Source: Endozoicomonas elysicola | Lineage (GTDB): Bacteria; Pseudomonadota; Gammaproteobacteria; Pseudomonadales; Endozoicomonadaceae | DNA: 64,000 nucleotides | Assembly: GCF_000710775.1 (NCBI RefSeq) | Contig: NZ_JOJP01000001.1 | Span: 959,400-1,023,399 of the forward strand | Direction of reading: 5' to 3' | Shown: one piece after another, positions 63,849 to 64,000 of the stretch | Layout: every line of letters begins with the position of its first letter | Numbering within the stretch: position 1 is the first letter of the stretch | The notes under the pieces: model-generated | Seen by the model: only the letters and a program-made list of their open reading frames with translations | Databases searched by the model: none | Told to the model about the DNA's origin: nothing | Program-made: the position numbers and the translations under genes

Positions 63849-64000
63849 TTACTGAATCGGTCCATGGATCATGATGTCATCGTAAACGGCGACGCTTCCT
63901 GATTCTTTGGTCGCTGTACCGATTCGAATGTTGTCTATAAAGCTGGCGGCCTCTGCAAAGTGAGCGCCTCCCCATATAAGGCGATCATTCAGAAAAATAT
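63849..64000 (-). CDS. C-terminal end of a lectin-fold (polysaccharide-acting) protein, cut by window edge
   Basis: Only the last 49 codons are in the window; the start lies beyond 64000. The residues NDRLIWGGAHFAEAASFIDN, then IRIGTATKES and VAVYDDIMIHGP, end with Gln before TAA. Strand pattern and phrase FIDNIRIGT...VYDDI fit concanavalin-like lectin domains of polysaccharide lyases or LamG-type proteins. Which enzyme it is cannot be told from the fragment. It would be upstream of the porin on the same strand. Confidence 0.6.
   Translation of the reverse strand, partial: IFLNDRLIWGGAHFAEAASFIDNIRIGTATKESGSVAVYDDIMIHGPIQ

Noticed and set aside
1-64000. CRISPR arrays, tRNA, rRNA, intact insertion sequences, prophage
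   Set aside because: No regular direct repeats with spacers, no cloverleaf or rRNA-like stretch and no transposase or phage gene set was seen by reading; a tRNAscan or ISfinder run would be decisive.

Overview
The window is about 64 kb of chromosome from a gammaproteobacterium of the Pseudomonas/Oceanospirillales type, most likely a marine host-associated lineage such as Endozoicomonas. That placement is an inference. It rests on the gene order glnA - DUF4124 - ntrB - ntrC - trmL - secB - yibN - gpmI - envC - ctpA, on protein similarity recognised by eye, and on several eukaryote-like or effector-like ORFs. No rRNA, tRNA, CRISPR array, prophage or complete insertion sequence was seen.

0-5.4 kb carries nitrogen control: glutamine synthetase, a DUF4124 envelope protein and the NtrB/NtrC two-component pair, with a perfect NtrC half-site pair upstream of ntrB. 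5.5-19.0 kb is a large accessory pilus locus inserted between ntrC and trmL. On the minus strand lie a major pilin, an alternate (CS1/alpha-like) usher and seven consecutive paralogous two-domain subunits. On the plus strand, converging on them, lie a minor pilin and the periplasmic chaperone. All nine subunits share a conserved cysteine pair and a C-terminal strand motif. One subunit gene contains a nine-cytosine run that could cause phase variation. The spacer to 20.6 kb is full of palindromic repeats.

20.6-24.1 kb returns to the conserved backbone (trmL, secB, yibN-like, gpmI; grxC is absent). From 24.2 to 33.7 kb the backbone is interrupted by AT-rich, lineage-specific genes mixed with fklB and rnz: proline/glutamine-rich proteins, a basic protein, a protein with a duplicated beta module, and a protein joining a textbook C2H2 zinc finger to a C-terminal winged helix like that of IS630 transposases. 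These look like candidate host-directed effectors. An EF-G-like GTPase follows, then the backbone resumes with envC and ctpA.

38.8-45.7 kb holds a small outer-membrane protein, a formate/nitrite-family channel, a LOG-family protein, yqiA, parE (topoisomerase IV), a membrane-anchored TPR protein and a methyltransferase. 45.7-51.5 kb is a three-gene RND efflux operon with overlapping stops and starts and a long palindrome upstream. A D-aminoacylase-like amidohydrolase and divergent pepT follow. 54.6-58.5 kb is a dmsABC respiratory reductase operon, then rsuA. 59.7-64 kb is a glycan-use neighbourhood: sodium/solute symporter, GH43-like glycosidase, OmpG-like porin and the end of a lectin-fold protein cut by the window edge.

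Most gene ends are marked by strong hairpins, many of them shared between convergent genes.
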